Positions 43,652 to 52,432 are shown, numbered from the stretch's first letter. The stretch: 64,000 bases of DNA from Methylocaldum marinum (GCF_003584645.1 NZ_AP017928.1:5531501-5595500), one strand, 5' to 3'. Program-made: numbers and translations. The notes: generated from the letters alone by a model not told the origin.

Positions 43652-44743
43652 CTACAGATTGGCGGCTTCCAACGGATCAGCCGGTTTTACACGGGCGTCG
43701 AAGGTTCTGAGTCTTTTCGGCTGAAGGTGGACTTGTTCGCCTTCGCGAAAATTTTTGCGGGCGAACTGATCCCGTGTCAGCTCGACTTCCACGGCGCCGC
43801 GGCCGTCGATGCGTTCCAGTTCGATGCGAACGGTGGCTCCGAGCGGGCGGATGTCGTTGATCCTGGCGGCGATGGTGCCGACGCCGCGGTCCCTGAGGAT
43901 CTCGATTTCATGGGGACGTACGTAAAAAACGGCGGATTCCGGTTGTTCCGGGGAATCGGCCGGCTCCGGATCGGTCTCGCCGATGCGGGCATGGCCGTCG
44001 TGAACGCGCCCGTGGAACAGGTTGACGTCGCCCAGAAACTGGTAAACGAAGGGTGTTGCCGGATGTTCGTATACCTGGTCGGGCGTGCCGATTTGTTCGA
44101 TCCGTCCTTCGTTCAGCACAACCACCCGGTCGGCAACCTCGAGAGCTTCTTCCTGATCGTGGGTGACGAATACGCTGGTGACGTGCAATTCGTCGTGCAG
44201 ACGTCTTAGCCAGCGCCGCAAGTCCTTGCGGACCTTGGCGTCGAGAGCGCCGAACGGCTCGTCGAGAAGCAGCACCTTGGGCTCCACCGCCAAGGCCCGG
44301 GCCAGGGCGATACGCTGGCGTTGCCCGCCGGACAATTGGCCCGGATAGCGATCGGCCAGCCAGTCCAGTTGCACCAGTTTCAGCAAATCGTTCACCTTGA
44401 GTCTGATTTCTCGCTCCGGCGGTCGCTGCCTTCTTGGTCGGACACGGAGTCCGAAGGCAATGTTCTCGAATACCGTCATGTGCCGGAACAAGGCGTAATG
44501 CTGGAACACGAATCCGACCTGGCGGTCCCTGATATGGCGATCGGTCGCATCCTCGCCATGAAACAGGATGGACCCCGAATCGGGTGCTTCGAGCCCCGCG
44601 ATAATGCGCAGCAGGGTGGTCTTGCCGCAGCCGGAGGGTCCCAACAGCGCCGCCAGTTCGCCGCTGCCTATGTCCAGGCTGATGTTCTTCAAAGCCTTGA
44701 AGCCGCCGAACGATTTTTCGACGTTTTTGATTTCGATGCTCAT
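43652..44743 (-). CDS. cysA: Sulfate/thiosulfate ABC transporter ATPase
   Basis: A 363-residue ATPase: SIEIKNVEKSFGGFKAL start, Walker A GPSGCGKTTLLR, signature LSGGQRQRIALARAL, Walker B VLLLDEPFGALD, and a C-terminal regulatory TOBE-like domain after EQIGTPDQVYEHPATPFV, all as in CysA. It is separated from cysW by 333 bases that contain a family B MITE-like element, so it may rely on readthrough or on its own promoter. GGGAGC precedes the ATG. Confidence 0.95.
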   Translation of the reverse strand: MSIEIKNVEKSFGGFKALKNISLDIGSGELAALLGPSGCGKTTLLRIIAGLEAPDSGSILFHGEDATDRHIRDRQVGFVFQHYALFRHMTVFENIAFGLRVRPRRQRPPEREIRLKVNDLLKLVQLDWLADRYPGQLSGGQRQRIALARALAVEPKVLLLDEPFGALDAKVRKDLRRWLRRLHDELHVTSVFVTHDQEEALEVADRVVVLNEGRIEQIGTPDQVYEHPATPFVYQFLGDVNLFHGRVHDGHARIGETDPEPADSPEQPESAVFYVRPHEIEILRDRGVGTIAARINDIRPLGATVRIELERIDGRGAVEVELTRDQFARKNFREGEQVHLQPKRLRTFDARVKPADPLEAANL

Positions 44744-44797
44744 GTGAAATGCTCCCGAGATTGGATGGCGGCTTGGAGACGTCTGATTCGGCGGGTT

Positions 44798-45050
44798 ATT
44801 CCAAATCGTTTCAATACGTCATTGATTTTTTTGGGGTGGGTTAAGCCGGAGGCCGTAACCCACCGAGCAATCTCGATCGGCGGGTTACGCGGAGCCTGTC
44901 CTGAGCCTGTTGAAGGGCCTGTCCTGAGCTCCGTCGAAGGGCTAATCCGCCATCGATGGTCGGTTTAGCTTCGCTTCTACCCGCCATCGATGGGTTTCGC
45001 TTCGCTCGACCCATCCTACGATTGATGTTCATTCGAATGCCGAATGGAAT
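44798..45050 (+). repeat. MITE-like element, family B, middle copy, inserted between cysW and cysA
   Basis: 253 bases from ATTCCAAATCGTTTCAAT to GAATGCCGAATGGAAT. It carries two diverged versions of the 24-bp unit (GCCTGTCCTGAGCCTGTTGA and the following copy) and GATGGGTTTCGCTTCGCTCG, shared with the long copy at 52610-53369, which is inverted relative to it. It interrupts the cysTWA transcript. Confidence 0.7.
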
Positions 45051-45076
45051 TAGGTTTCGCTAACCCGGCTTGCGGG

Positions 45077-45934
45077 CTATCGCCGGTGTAATTGCCATTC
45101 CACCAGGGTCTTGGCCGCCAGCGTCAGCAAGGCGAGCAGCGCCAGGATGGACGCCACCGCGAAGGCCGCCGTGCTGTTATATTCGTTGTACAGAATTTCC
45201 ACGTGCAGCGGGACGGTGTTGGTCATTCCCCGAATGTGGCCCGACACCACCGAGACCGCGCCGAATTCGCCCATGGCGCGGGCGTTGCAGAGGATCACGC
45301 CGTACAGCAATCCCCATTTGATGTTGGGCAGGGTGACTCGCCAGAAAGTCTGCCAGCCGGAAGCACCCAGGACGATGGCGGCTTCTTCTTCCTCGCTGCC
45401 CTGCGCCTGCATGAGCGGGACCAGTTCGCGGGCCACGAACGGGAAGGTCACGAAAATCGTGGCCAGGACTATACCCGGCACGGCGAAGATCAGCTTGATG
45501 TCGTGATCCTGCAGCCACGGGCCGAGCCAGCCCTGGAGGCCGAACAGCAGTACGTAGATCAACCCGGATACCACCGGCGATACCGAGAACGGAAGGTCGA
45601 TCAGGGTCATCAACAGGCTTTTTCCGCGAAACTGGAATTTGGCGATCGCCCAGGCCGCGGCGACGCCGAACACCAGGTTCAGCGGCACCGCGATGGCGGC
45701 GGCGAGCAGGGTCAGCCGCATGGCGGAAAGCGCATTGGGCTCGATCAGTGCCGCTCCGTAGGCCGCCCAGCCTTTGCTCAGGGCCTGGGTGAAAACCACG
45801 GCCAAGGGCAGGAATAGAAAGCCGGTCAGAAAAAGCAGGGCAAGGCCGATCAGCAGCCAGCGCACCGGTGCCGGTTCGCGGCGGGTGCGGCCGGCGGACC
45901 GGCTTATCGGTGAAGTTAGGGCGATTGAAGACAT
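45077..45934 (-). CDS. cysW: Sulfate ABC transporter permease CysW
   Basis: A 285-residue inner-membrane permease with about six spans and the CysW loop EEEEAAIVLGASGWQTFWRVTLPNIKWGLLYGVILCNARAMGEFGAVSVVSG region. It pairs with CysT to form the sulfate channel. AAGGAG precedes the ATG; the gene lies 21 bases after cysT. Confidence 0.95.
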   Translation of the reverse strand: MSSIALTSPISRSAGRTRREPAPVRWLLIGLALLFLTGFLFLPLAVVFTQALSKGWAAYGAALIEPNALSAMRLTLLAAAIAVPLNLVFGVAAAWAIAKFQFRGKSLLMTLIDLPFSVSPVVSGLIYVLLFGLQGWLGPWLQDHDIKLIFAVPGIVLATIFVTFPFVARELVPLMQAQGSEEEEAAIVLGASGWQTFWRVTLPNIKWGLLYGVILCNARAMGEFGAVSVVSGHIRGMTNTVPLHVEILYNEYNSTAAFAVASILALLALLTLAAKTLVEWQLHRR

Positions 45935-45955
45935 TCGGGCACTCCTTGTGACGGA

Positions 45956-46777
45956 TCAGGCGCGGCGCAGCTGACTCCAGTGCTGAAGGCCGTTGATGGC
46001 CAACAACAGGCCGAACGACACGGCCAGCATGGAAACCGCCAGAGCCGTGGCGCCGGGGTAGTCGTACTGTTCCAGCTTGGTGATGATCAGCAGCGGCGTG
46101 ATTTCGGATACCATCGGAATATTGCCGGCAATGAAAATGACCGACCCGTACTCCCCGACGGCGCGGGCGAAGGCCAGGGCAAATCCGGTCAATAGCGCCG
46201 GGAGCAAGGTCGGCAGGATGACCTTCTGAAAGATCTGCCAGCGGTCGGCGCCGAGGCTGGCCGCCGCTTCCTCGAGTTCGGTCTCGAAATCTTCCAGCAC
46301 CGGCTGAACCGTGCGAACGACAAAGGGCAGACCGATGAAGGTCAAGGCAAGGATCACGCCTATCGGCGTGTACGCGATCTTGACGCCCAGCGGGGAAAAC
46401 AGTTGTCCGATCCAGCCTTTGCTCGAATACAGCGTCGCCAGGGCGATGCCGGCGACCGCGGTCGGTAGGGCAAACGGTAAGTCCACGACGGCATCCACGA
46501 ATTTCTTGCCGAAAAACTCGTAGCGGACCAGGACCCAGGCCACCAACAGCCCGAATACCGCGTTGATGCAGGCGCCGGCCAGGGCGGCACCGAACGTCAG
46601 CTTATAAGAAGCCAATACCCGCGGCGTGGTGATCACCGCCCAGAATCCGTCCCAGCCCAGGGTGGCGCTTTTCAGGAAAGTTGCCGATAGCGGCACCAGC
46701 ACGATGAGGCTCAGGTAAGTTAAGGTGAATCCCAGGGTGATCGAAAATCCGGGCAGCACGCTTTGCCTTTTCAGCAT
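45956..46777 (-). CDS. cysT: Sulfate ABC transporter permease CysT
   Basis: A 273-residue permease, close to E. coli CysT (277). It starts SVLPGFSITLGFTLTYLSL and carries the EAA loop ELEEAAASLGADRWQIFQKVILPTLLPALLTG and ARAVGEYGSVIFIAGN. ATG 46777, with GGGAG upstream, is preferred to a start 22 codons earlier. It heads the cysTWA unit; the matching binding protein is 8 kb away (54452-55495). The upstream 46800-46930 is AT-rich with a CTGCCGG-AAAAA-CCGGCAG hairpin at about 46908. Confidence 0.95.
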   Translation of the reverse strand: MLKRQSVLPGFSITLGFTLTYLSLIVLVPLSATFLKSATLGWDGFWAVITTPRVLASYKLTFGAALAGACINAVFGLLVAWVLVRYEFFGKKFVDAVVDLPFALPTAVAGIALATLYSSKGWIGQLFSPLGVKIAYTPIGVILALTFIGLPFVVRTVQPVLEDFETELEEAAASLGADRWQIFQKVILPTLLPALLTGFALAFARAVGEYGSVIFIAGNIPMVSEITPLLIITKLEQYDYPGATALAVSMLAVSFGLLLAINGLQHWSQLRRA

Positions 46778-47010
46778 CGAAAAATGAACTCCCGTTAGAT
46801 CTCGGTGTGTGAGGCGGTACGATAACAGCAATCCAATATTCAATAAAAGAATTAGGCTAAATGTTGTTATGCGAAAACGTTATTAAAGAGGGTTCCGGTC
46901 CTGCCGGAAAAACCGGCAAGCATTCGTAGACACCGTCTTTGAAATCAAGATCAAACCCACGGGTTTAGCGGCGTAATGTCGCGAAGTGATTCGCGACCTA
47001 CTGCGGTACG

Positions 47011-47233
47011 GTCGGCAATCCCTTGCCGGCAAAGACGCTCGGTCGGAGCACGGCGTCGGGAAAGGATTCCCGACCTACAAGGCGGCACGGTCGTAGGTCG
47101 GCAATCCCTTGCCGGCAAAGACGCTCGGTCGGAGCACGGCGTCGGGAAAGGATTCCCGACCTACAAGGCGGCACGGTCGTAGGTCGGCAATCCCTTGCCG
47201 ACAAAGACGCTCGGTCGGAGCACGGCGCCGGGA
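47011..47233. repeat. 86-bp tandem repeat, about 2.6 units
   Basis: Units begin at 47011, 47097 and 47183 with GTCGGCAATCCCTTGCCGGC and are almost identical. Each has a GGCAATCCCTTGCC hairpin and a GGGAAAGGATTCCCGACCTAC end. A second duplication follows at about 47245-47330 (GGAGACGCCGTTTGCGATTG twice, 42 bases apart). Frames read through it are low-complexity and not credible genes. It fills the gap between cysT and the desulfurase operon. Confidence 0.75.
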
Positions 47234-47403
47234 AGGGCGGCTTCGGCGCTCCCGGAGACGCCGTTTGCGATTGGAAGGGTCATTCGGGCGCTCCCCGGAG
47301 ACGCCGTTTGCGATTGGGAGGGATTCCCGGCCTGCTCGCTTGTTTCCCCAAGGTGGATATGAAAATGCTCTAACCCCGAGAGGGAGGCGTGATGTGAAGG
47401 GTG

Positions 47404-47477
47404 CCCGGGACGGGAAAGCAGCCGGCCGCGCAGCGGGCTCTTGCTCGAACTTTCCGTCCCGGGTCCCGCGCGGCCGG
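47404..47477. other. Interleaved inverted repeats (A-B-A'-B') at the 3' end of the desulfurase gene
   Basis: A (47404-47418, CCCGGGACGGGAAAG) pairs with A' (47450-47463, CTTTCCGTCCCGGG, one bulge). B (47422-47431, CCGGCCGCGC) pairs perfectly with B' (47468-47477). The arms are interleaved, so an RNA could form either of two mutually exclusive hairpins or a pseudoknot. B' ends one base after the desulfurase stop codon, so this would be the 3' end of the encapsulin-desulfurase transcript. Confidence 0.6.
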
Positions 47478-47478
47478 A

Positions 47479-49401
47479 TCAATACCGCAGCACGCTGCTG
47501 CCCTCCCCGATGCGCCGCACGGCAACCACCAGCGCATCGATCTCTTCGCGGGTGTTGTAGAGTGCGAGTGACGGTCGCACGGTGGATTCGACACCGAAAC
47601 GGCGCAGAATCGGCTGTGCGCAATGATGCCCGGAGCGGACTGCGATACCTTCCCGGTTGAGCGCTTCGCCGACCGCTTCCGAGCGAATCCCTTCCAGTAC
47701 GAAAGAGATCACCCCGGCCTTGTCCGGAGCGGTACCGATGATCCGCAAGCCGGGTATGCCGGCGAGCCCCCGCGTGGCATGGAGAAGCAGTTCGTGCTCG
47801 TAGCGGGACACGTTCTCGAGCCCGATCCGTTCCAGATAATCGAGTGCCGCGCCAAGTCCCACCGCATCGGCGATATTGCCGGTGCCCGCTTCGAAACGTG
47901 CGGGAGCCGGCTGGTAGAGCGTTTGCTCGAAACTGACGTCCCGGATCATGTTGCCGCCGCCCTGCCAGGGAGGCATGGTATTGAGCAGATCGAGCTTGCC
48001 GTACAGCACGCCGATCCCGGTGGGACCGAACACCTTGTGGCCCGAGAACACATACCAGTCGCTGTCCAGGGTTTGCACGTCCACCCGAAGATGGGAAACC
48101 GCCTGGGCACCATCCACCAGCACTCTTGCGCCATAGCGGTGCGCGATCTCGATCATTTCCCGAGCCGGCGTCACCGTGCCCAGGGCGTTCGATACCTGGG
48201 AAAAGGCCACCAGCCGGGTGCGCGGGCCGAGCAGCTTTTCGTACTCGTCCAGCATTACACGGCCGAGGTCATCCACCGGGGCGACGCGCAGGCGGGCACC
48301 CACTTCGAGACACAATTGCTGCCAGGGAACAATATTGGCATGGTGCTCCAGCCAGGTAATCACGATTTCGTCGTCCTTGCCGATATGGCGGCGGCCCCAT
48401 GACTGGGCGACCAGGTTGATGGCTTCGGAGGCGCCGCGGACGAACACGATCTCGTCGCTGGAGGCGGCATGGAGAAACCGCGCCGCCTTGTCGCGAGCCG
48501 CCTCGTAGGCGTCGGTGGCGCGCGCCGCCAGCTCGTGGGCTCCCCGGTGGATGTTGGAGTTCTCGTGCCGGTAGAAATAAGCGAGGCGGTCGATGACCGC
48601 TTGCGGCTTCTGGGTCGTGGCGGCGTTGTCCAGCCAGACCAGGGGGCGGCCGTGCACGCGTTCTTCCAGGATCGGAAAGTCGCGGCGCACGGCATGCACG
48701 TCGAACGCCGGATGCGCGGAAGCGAGACCGGCCAATGTTTCGGGCCGGAACTCGGTCGAACCGGCCGGGGGCGTTGCGGGTGTCCGGGCGAACGAGCGCG
48801 CGTCATCGAGAAAGTAGAGCGAGGTTCCGGAAGCCGGGGCTGCGGCAACCGCGGGTGATGCCGCGGCTGCCGGGAGATTCGGAACGGATGGATCTCCCGG
48901 CAGCGTGTTACCCGGCGATACCGGGTGGCCTCCGAAAGAAGCGGGGTCCAGCCCGCCGCGGGGTGCGAGGTTCAAGGCCGGCACCGCGCGGGGCGGCGTC
49001 GCCCGGACCGAGTCCAGGAAGTAGAAAGAAGGCGATTCGACAAAGACTGGGGCCGGCGTGGGGACGATTGGCAGCGGCGAGGGTGCCGTTGCGCCCGTCA
49101 GCGCGCCGGGCAACGCGCGAAGTTCGGCCTCGCCGGGCAGCCCGGCTGCCGGTGGCGGAGGCAAGGCCGGCGAGCCGATCTGCCCTGGCGATGCCGGACC
49201 GGTCACGGTCGGAGCCGTCTGGCCGGGCAGGGTCGCGAACAACTCGCCGGCGAGTTTTGCGAGCGCCGCGGCCTCCGGCGGGAATTTCCCGCCGAAAGCC
49301 GCGTTTTCCCATTCCCCGGTATGGTCCGCGTCCGGATTCGGTATCGAACCCGGCCTGACGGCAGCGTCGCCCTTATTTCCGATATTCGGGCTTGTAGTCA
49401 T
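47479..49401 (-). CDS. Cysteine desulfurase with disordered N-terminal encapsulin-targeting region
   Basis: A 640-residue protein. Residues 1 to about 227 are Pro/Ala/Gly-rich and predicted disordered. They include two copies of a short motif, SPSFYFLDSVR (123-133) and GTSLYFLDDAR (192-202), and FGG twice. From about 228 comes a complete group II (SufS-type) desulfurase: the PLP lysine in FSGHKVFGPTG and catalytic Cys594 in RSGHHCAQP. SufS itself is about 400 residues, so the 230-residue extension is specific. In Family 2A encapsulin systems such extensions load the enzyme into the shell. ATG 49401 lies inside the encapsulin gene (29-base overlap), so the two are translated together. Confidence 0.92.
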   Translation of the reverse strand: MTTSPNIGNKGDAAVRPGSIPNPDADHTGEWENAAFGGKFPPEAAALAKLAGELFATLPGQTAPTVTGPASPGQIGSPALPPPPAAGLPGEAELRALPGALTGATAPSPLPIVPTPAPVFVESPSFYFLDSVRATPPRAVPALNLAPRGGLDPASFGGHPVSPGNTLPGDPSVPNLPAAAASPAVAAAPASGTSLYFLDDARSFARTPATPPAGSTEFRPETLAGLASAHPAFDVHAVRRDFPILEERVHGRPLVWLDNAATTQKPQAVIDRLAYFYRHENSNIHRGAHELAARATDAYEAARDKAARFLHAASSDEIVFVRGASEAINLVAQSWGRRHIGKDDEIVITWLEHHANIVPWQQLCLEVGARLRVAPVDDLGRVMLDEYEKLLGPRTRLVAFSQVSNALGTVTPAREMIEIAHRYGARVLVDGAQAVSHLRVDVQTLDSDWYVFSGHKVFGPTGIGVLYGKLDLLNTMPPWQGGGNMIRDVSFEQTLYQPAPARFEAGTGNIADAVGLGAALDYLERIGLENVSRYEHELLLHATRGLAGIPGLRIIGTAPDKAGVISFVLEGIRSEAVGEALNREGIAVRSGHHCAQPILRRFGVESTVRPSLALYNTREEIDALVVAVRRIGEGSSVLRY

Positions 49402-50305
49402 GGTATTTCCCCACTTCCACGTTATCGAGCACCCCGATCGCGTCATCGGTCAAGATCACCAATGAGCAGTACAGCGAAATCAGGTACGAGGCGATCGCCT
49501 TGCGATCGATGCCCATGAACTTCACCGCGAGTCCGAGACCCTGCTCGCCGGAGATGCCCGGTTGATAGAGACCCACCACGCCTTGCCGGCTCTCGCCGGT
49601 GCGGAGCAGCAGAATTTGCGTCTTGCCGTCGACGATCTTCAGCTTGTTGGTCGGGATCAGCGGAATGCCGCGCCAGGTGAGGAACGGCGTGCCGAACAGG
49701 GTGACGGTGGGCGGCGGCACCCCGCGGCGGGTGGCCTCGCGTCCGAACGCGGCGATCGCCTTGGGATGGGCGAGAAAAAACGCGGGCTCCTTCCAGACGA
49801 TCGAAATCAGTTCATCCAGATCGTCGGGCGTGGGGGCGCCGGTCAGCGTCTGGATCCGCTGTTCCGGAACCACGTTGTTGAGCATGCCGTAATCTTGGTT
49901 GTAGAGCAGCTCGCTTTCCTGGCGTTCCTTGATGGTCTCGATGGCCAGGCGCAGCTGCTGCTGGATCTGGTCGTGGGGGCTGCTGTACAGATCGGACACC
50001 CGGGTGTGGATGTCGACCACGGTGGTTACCGAACTCAGAAAATACTCGCGCGGATTTTCTTCATAATCGACGAAGGTCTCCGGCAACTCCCGCTCGTCGA
50101 GCTGGGAGCAGGCGGTCAGGACCCGCGACTCGTCCTTGACCTTGTTCAGTCGGTAAATACCCGCTTCGACGCCCACCCAGGGCAGTAGATGGACCAGCCA
50201 GCGCGGGGTGATGGACACCATCTGCGGGACGGTTTTGGTGGCGTTGGCGAGCTGGCGGGCCGCCACGTCGCTCAACGCTATATGAGCGTGCTGATTTTCT
50301 GCCAT
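49373..50305 (-). CDS. Family 2A encapsulin shell protein (SrpI-like)
   Basis: A 310-residue HK97-fold shell protein. It matches the SrpI/Family 2A type: an N-terminal arm (HIALSDVAARQLANATKTVPQM), LPWVGVEAGIYRLNKV, an E-loop-like PREYFLSSVTTVVDIHTRVSDLY, and late ISGEQGLGLAVKFMGIDRKAIASYLISLYCSLVILTDDAIG-region sequence. These assemble into protein nanocompartments that enclose cysteine desulfurase. AGGAAAAAACA precedes the ATG. Upstream are serine acetyltransferase and cysteine synthase, the same company as srpGHI in Synechococcus. Confidence 0.9.
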   Translation of the reverse strand: MAENQHAHIALSDVAARQLANATKTVPQMVSITPRWLVHLLPWVGVEAGIYRLNKVKDESRVLTACSQLDERELPETFVDYEENPREYFLSSVTTVVDIHTRVSDLYSSPHDQIQQQLRLAIETIKERQESELLYNQDYGMLNNVVPEQRIQTLTGAPTPDDLDELISIVWKEPAFFLAHPKAIAAFGREATRRGVPPPTVTLFGTPFLTWRGIPLIPTNKLKIVDGKTQILLLRTGESRQGVVGLYQPGISGEQGLGLAVKFMGIDRKAIASYLISLYCSLVILTDDAIGVLDNVEVGKYHDYKPEYRK

Positions 50306-50360
50306 TGTTTTTTCCTATTGCTGCTTGCTGCCTGTTTCGATTCCCTATGCTCCAATCCAT

Positions 50361-50390
50361 TTCGATACCGCTTCCTTCTGGGGTATCGAA
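50361..50390 (-). promoter_or_regulatory. Intercistronic hairpin between serine acetyltransferase and encapsulin
   Basis: TTCGATACC and GGTATCGAA (nine pairs) are separated by 12 bases in the 125-base gap. No T tract follows on the minus strand. It could slow readthrough or shield the downstream mRNA, letting the shell gene be expressed at a level different from cysK-cysE. Confidence 0.45.
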
Positions 50391-50430
50391 CGTCTCCCTG
50401 TCCAAGTTCCGTCTCGAATGACGATCCCTC

Positions 50431-51387
50431 TCAAATGCCGGCACCGGCGTCGAAGACTTCGCTCCGGGTTTGTGCCTGTGTAACATTGCTTCCCGGCGGT
50501 ACGCTGCGCGTGAGCCAGACATTGCCGCCTATGGTCGATCCGCAGCCGATGGTGACCCGGCCGAGGATGGTCGCGCCGGCATAAATCACCACGTCGTCCT
50601 CGACGATGGGGTGGCGGGCGTTTCCTTTGATCAGGACGCCGTTTTCGTCCGCCGGAAAACGCTTGGCTCCCAGGGTGACCGCTTGATACAAGCGCACCCG
50701 CCGGCCGATGATCGAGGTTTCCCCGATGACCACCCCGGTGCCGTGATCGATGAAAAAACTGTCGCCGATTTCCGCTCCCGGATGGATATCGATGCCGGTC
50801 GCCGAATGCGAGATGTCGGAAATGATGCGGGCGACCAGCGGCGCACCGAGCCGATGCAGCGCGTGGGCGAGCCGGTGATAGGTGATGGCCGTGATTCCCG
50901 GATAGCAAACCAGCACCTCGTCGATGGTTCGCGCGGCGGGGTCTCCCTGGTAGGCGGCGGCGATATCGGTTTCCAGGAGCGCTCTCACCTGGGGAAGACG
51001 CGCGGCGAAATGCCGGCTGATCTCGGCGGCCTCCCGGTCCGGATCGTTGCCGTTCGTGCCGGCCGCTTCGGCAGCGAAGCGCAATTCCAGGAGTACCTGG
51101 TCGTGCAGCGACCTCAAACTCGCAAAAAGCGTATGGCCCACGAAGTAGTCGACGCCTTCCTCGGTGAGTCCCGGCGCGCCCAGCCGATTCGGGAACAAGG
51201 CGGCGGACAGGCCGTCCAGGATGCCGATCAAGGCTTTGCGCGACGGCAGCTTGGGCGGCCGGTCTCCGCGGTTCCTGTTTTCCAGCGATTTGACCCGCAA
51301 GCTGCGAAGGTCCGCGACGATCGAATCGATCTCCCAATGCGGATACGCCACAGGTTTCGCTTCCGTTCCGGACGTTGGGGCGTTCAT
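50431..51387 (-). CDS. cysE: Serine O-acetyltransferase (EpsC/SrpH type)
   Basis: A 318-residue enzyme that makes O-acetylserine for cysteine synthesis. The C-terminal left-handed beta-helix shows hexapeptide repeats (GIDIHPGAEIGDSFFIDHG, IGETSIIGRRVRLYQAVTLG), with the active-site His in DHGTG and TYHRLAHALH. It is longer at the N-terminus than E. coli CysE (273), like EpsC/SrpH. It overlaps the cysK stop by four bases (ATGA), so it is translationally coupled. Confidence 0.92.
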   Translation of the reverse strand: MNAPTSGTEAKPVAYPHWEIDSIVADLRSLRVKSLENRNRGDRPPKLPSRKALIGILDGLSAALFPNRLGAPGLTEEGVDYFVGHTLFASLRSLHDQVLLELRFAAEAAGTNGNDPDREAAEISRHFAARLPQVRALLETDIAAAYQGDPAARTIDEVLVCYPGITAITYHRLAHALHRLGAPLVARIISDISHSATGIDIHPGAEIGDSFFIDHGTGVVIGETSIIGRRVRLYQAVTLGAKRFPADENGVLIKGNARHPIVEDDVVIYAGATILGRVTIGCGSTIGGNVWLTRSVPPGSNVTQAQTRSEVFDAGAGI

Positions 51388-52361
51388 AAGGCGAATCCGT
51401 TGGCGTCGAACACGCCTTCGAACAAGATCGAGCTGAGGTAGCGTTCGCCGGAGTCGGGCAGCACGACGACGATGGTTTTGCCTTCGTGCCGCGCTTGCTT
51501 GGCCAGGCGTACCGCCGCCGCCACGGCGGCCCCGCAGGAAATGCCGGACAGGATGCCTTCCTCGCGGGCGAGGCGGCGCGCGTAATCGACCGCTTCTTCA
51601 TTGGTGACTTGTTCGATCTCGTCCACGAGGGAGAGATCGAGGTTCTTCGGAACGAAGCCGGCCCCGATCCCCTGGATCTTGTGGGGCGAGGGTTTCAGAG
51701 GCTGGCCGGTGCGCTGCTGGGTGAGTACGGGACTTGCCGCAGGTTCCACGGCGACCGATACGATCGGTTTGCCGCGGGTTTGCTTGATGTAGCGCGAAAC
51801 GCCGGTGATGGTGCCGCCGGTGCCGACCCCGGATACGAAAATATCGATGGCGCCTTCGGTATCGTTCCAGATTTCGGGCCCCGTGGTTTGCTCGTGGATG
51901 GCCGGATTCGCCGGGTTGCTGAACTGCTGGAGGAGAACGTAGCGCTCCGGATCGGATGCGGCGATGGCTTCCGCCTGGGCCACCGCTCCGCTCATGCCGC
52001 GCGCGCCTTCCGTCAGCACCAGCCTGGCGCCGTAAGCGGCCAGCAGCTTGCGGCGTTCTAGGCTCATGGTTTCCGGCATGGTCAGCGTGAGCGGTAGATT
52101 GCGGGCCGCCGCCACGAAGGCCAGCGCTATGCCGGTATTGCCGCTGGTCGGCTCCACCAGTTCCTTGCCCGGCCCCAGCAGTCCGCGGCGCTCGGCATCC
52201 CGGACCATGGCGGCGCCGATACGGCATTTGACGGAATAGGCGGGGTTGCGTCCTTCGATTTTCGCCAGCACTGTCGCGGGCGCTCCGTCGGTGACGCGGT
52301 TGAGCCGTACCAGAGGCGTGCGTCCGATGGAAAGCGAATTGTCTTCGTACCAATGTGACAT
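51384..52361 (-). CDS. cysK: Cysteine synthase (O-acetylserine sulfhydrylase A)
   Basis: A 325-residue PLP enzyme. The PLP lysine is in NPAYSVKCRIG, the asparagine/phosphate loop in EPTSGNTGIALAF and GVGTGGTITGVSRYI, and the C-terminus matches CysK (VVVLPDSGERYLSS). It makes cysteine from O-acetylserine and sulfide. ATG 52361 has AAGGAG six bases upstream. It heads the operon cysK-cysE-encapsulin-desulfurase, corresponding to srpG. A terminator-like hairpin stands 30 bases before it. Confidence 0.95.
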   Translation of the reverse strand: MSHWYEDNSLSIGRTPLVRLNRVTDGAPATVLAKIEGRNPAYSVKCRIGAAMVRDAERRGLLGPGKELVEPTSGNTGIALAFVAAARNLPLTLTMPETMSLERRKLLAAYGARLVLTEGARGMSGAVAQAEAIAASDPERYVLLQQFSNPANPAIHEQTTGPEIWNDTEGAIDIFVSGVGTGGTITGVSRYIKQTRGKPIVSVAVEPAASPVLTQQRTGQPLKPSPHKIQGIGAGFVPKNLDLSLVDEIEQVTNEEAVDYARRLAREEGILSGISCGAAVAAAVRLAKQARHEGKTIVVVLPDSGERYLSSILFEGVFDANGFAL

Positions 52362-52390
52362 GACTGTCTCCTTGACATCCTGAATGATGG

Positions 52391-52432
52391 ACAAAAAAAA
52401 GCCAGCGGCCCCGTTCAGGGCACACTGGCTTC
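52391..52432 (-). terminator. Terminator hairpin in the cysK leader (possible attenuator)
   Basis: On the minus strand AAGCCAG-N18-CTGGCTT, strengthened by inner GCCC/GGGC pairing, is followed by an uninterrupted T8 tract. It stands between the likely promoter and cysK and ends 30 bases before the start, so transcription of the whole encapsulin operon would have to pass it. A short open frame from ATG 52488 overlaps it and contains two Cys codons before the T tract. Confidence 0.65.
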
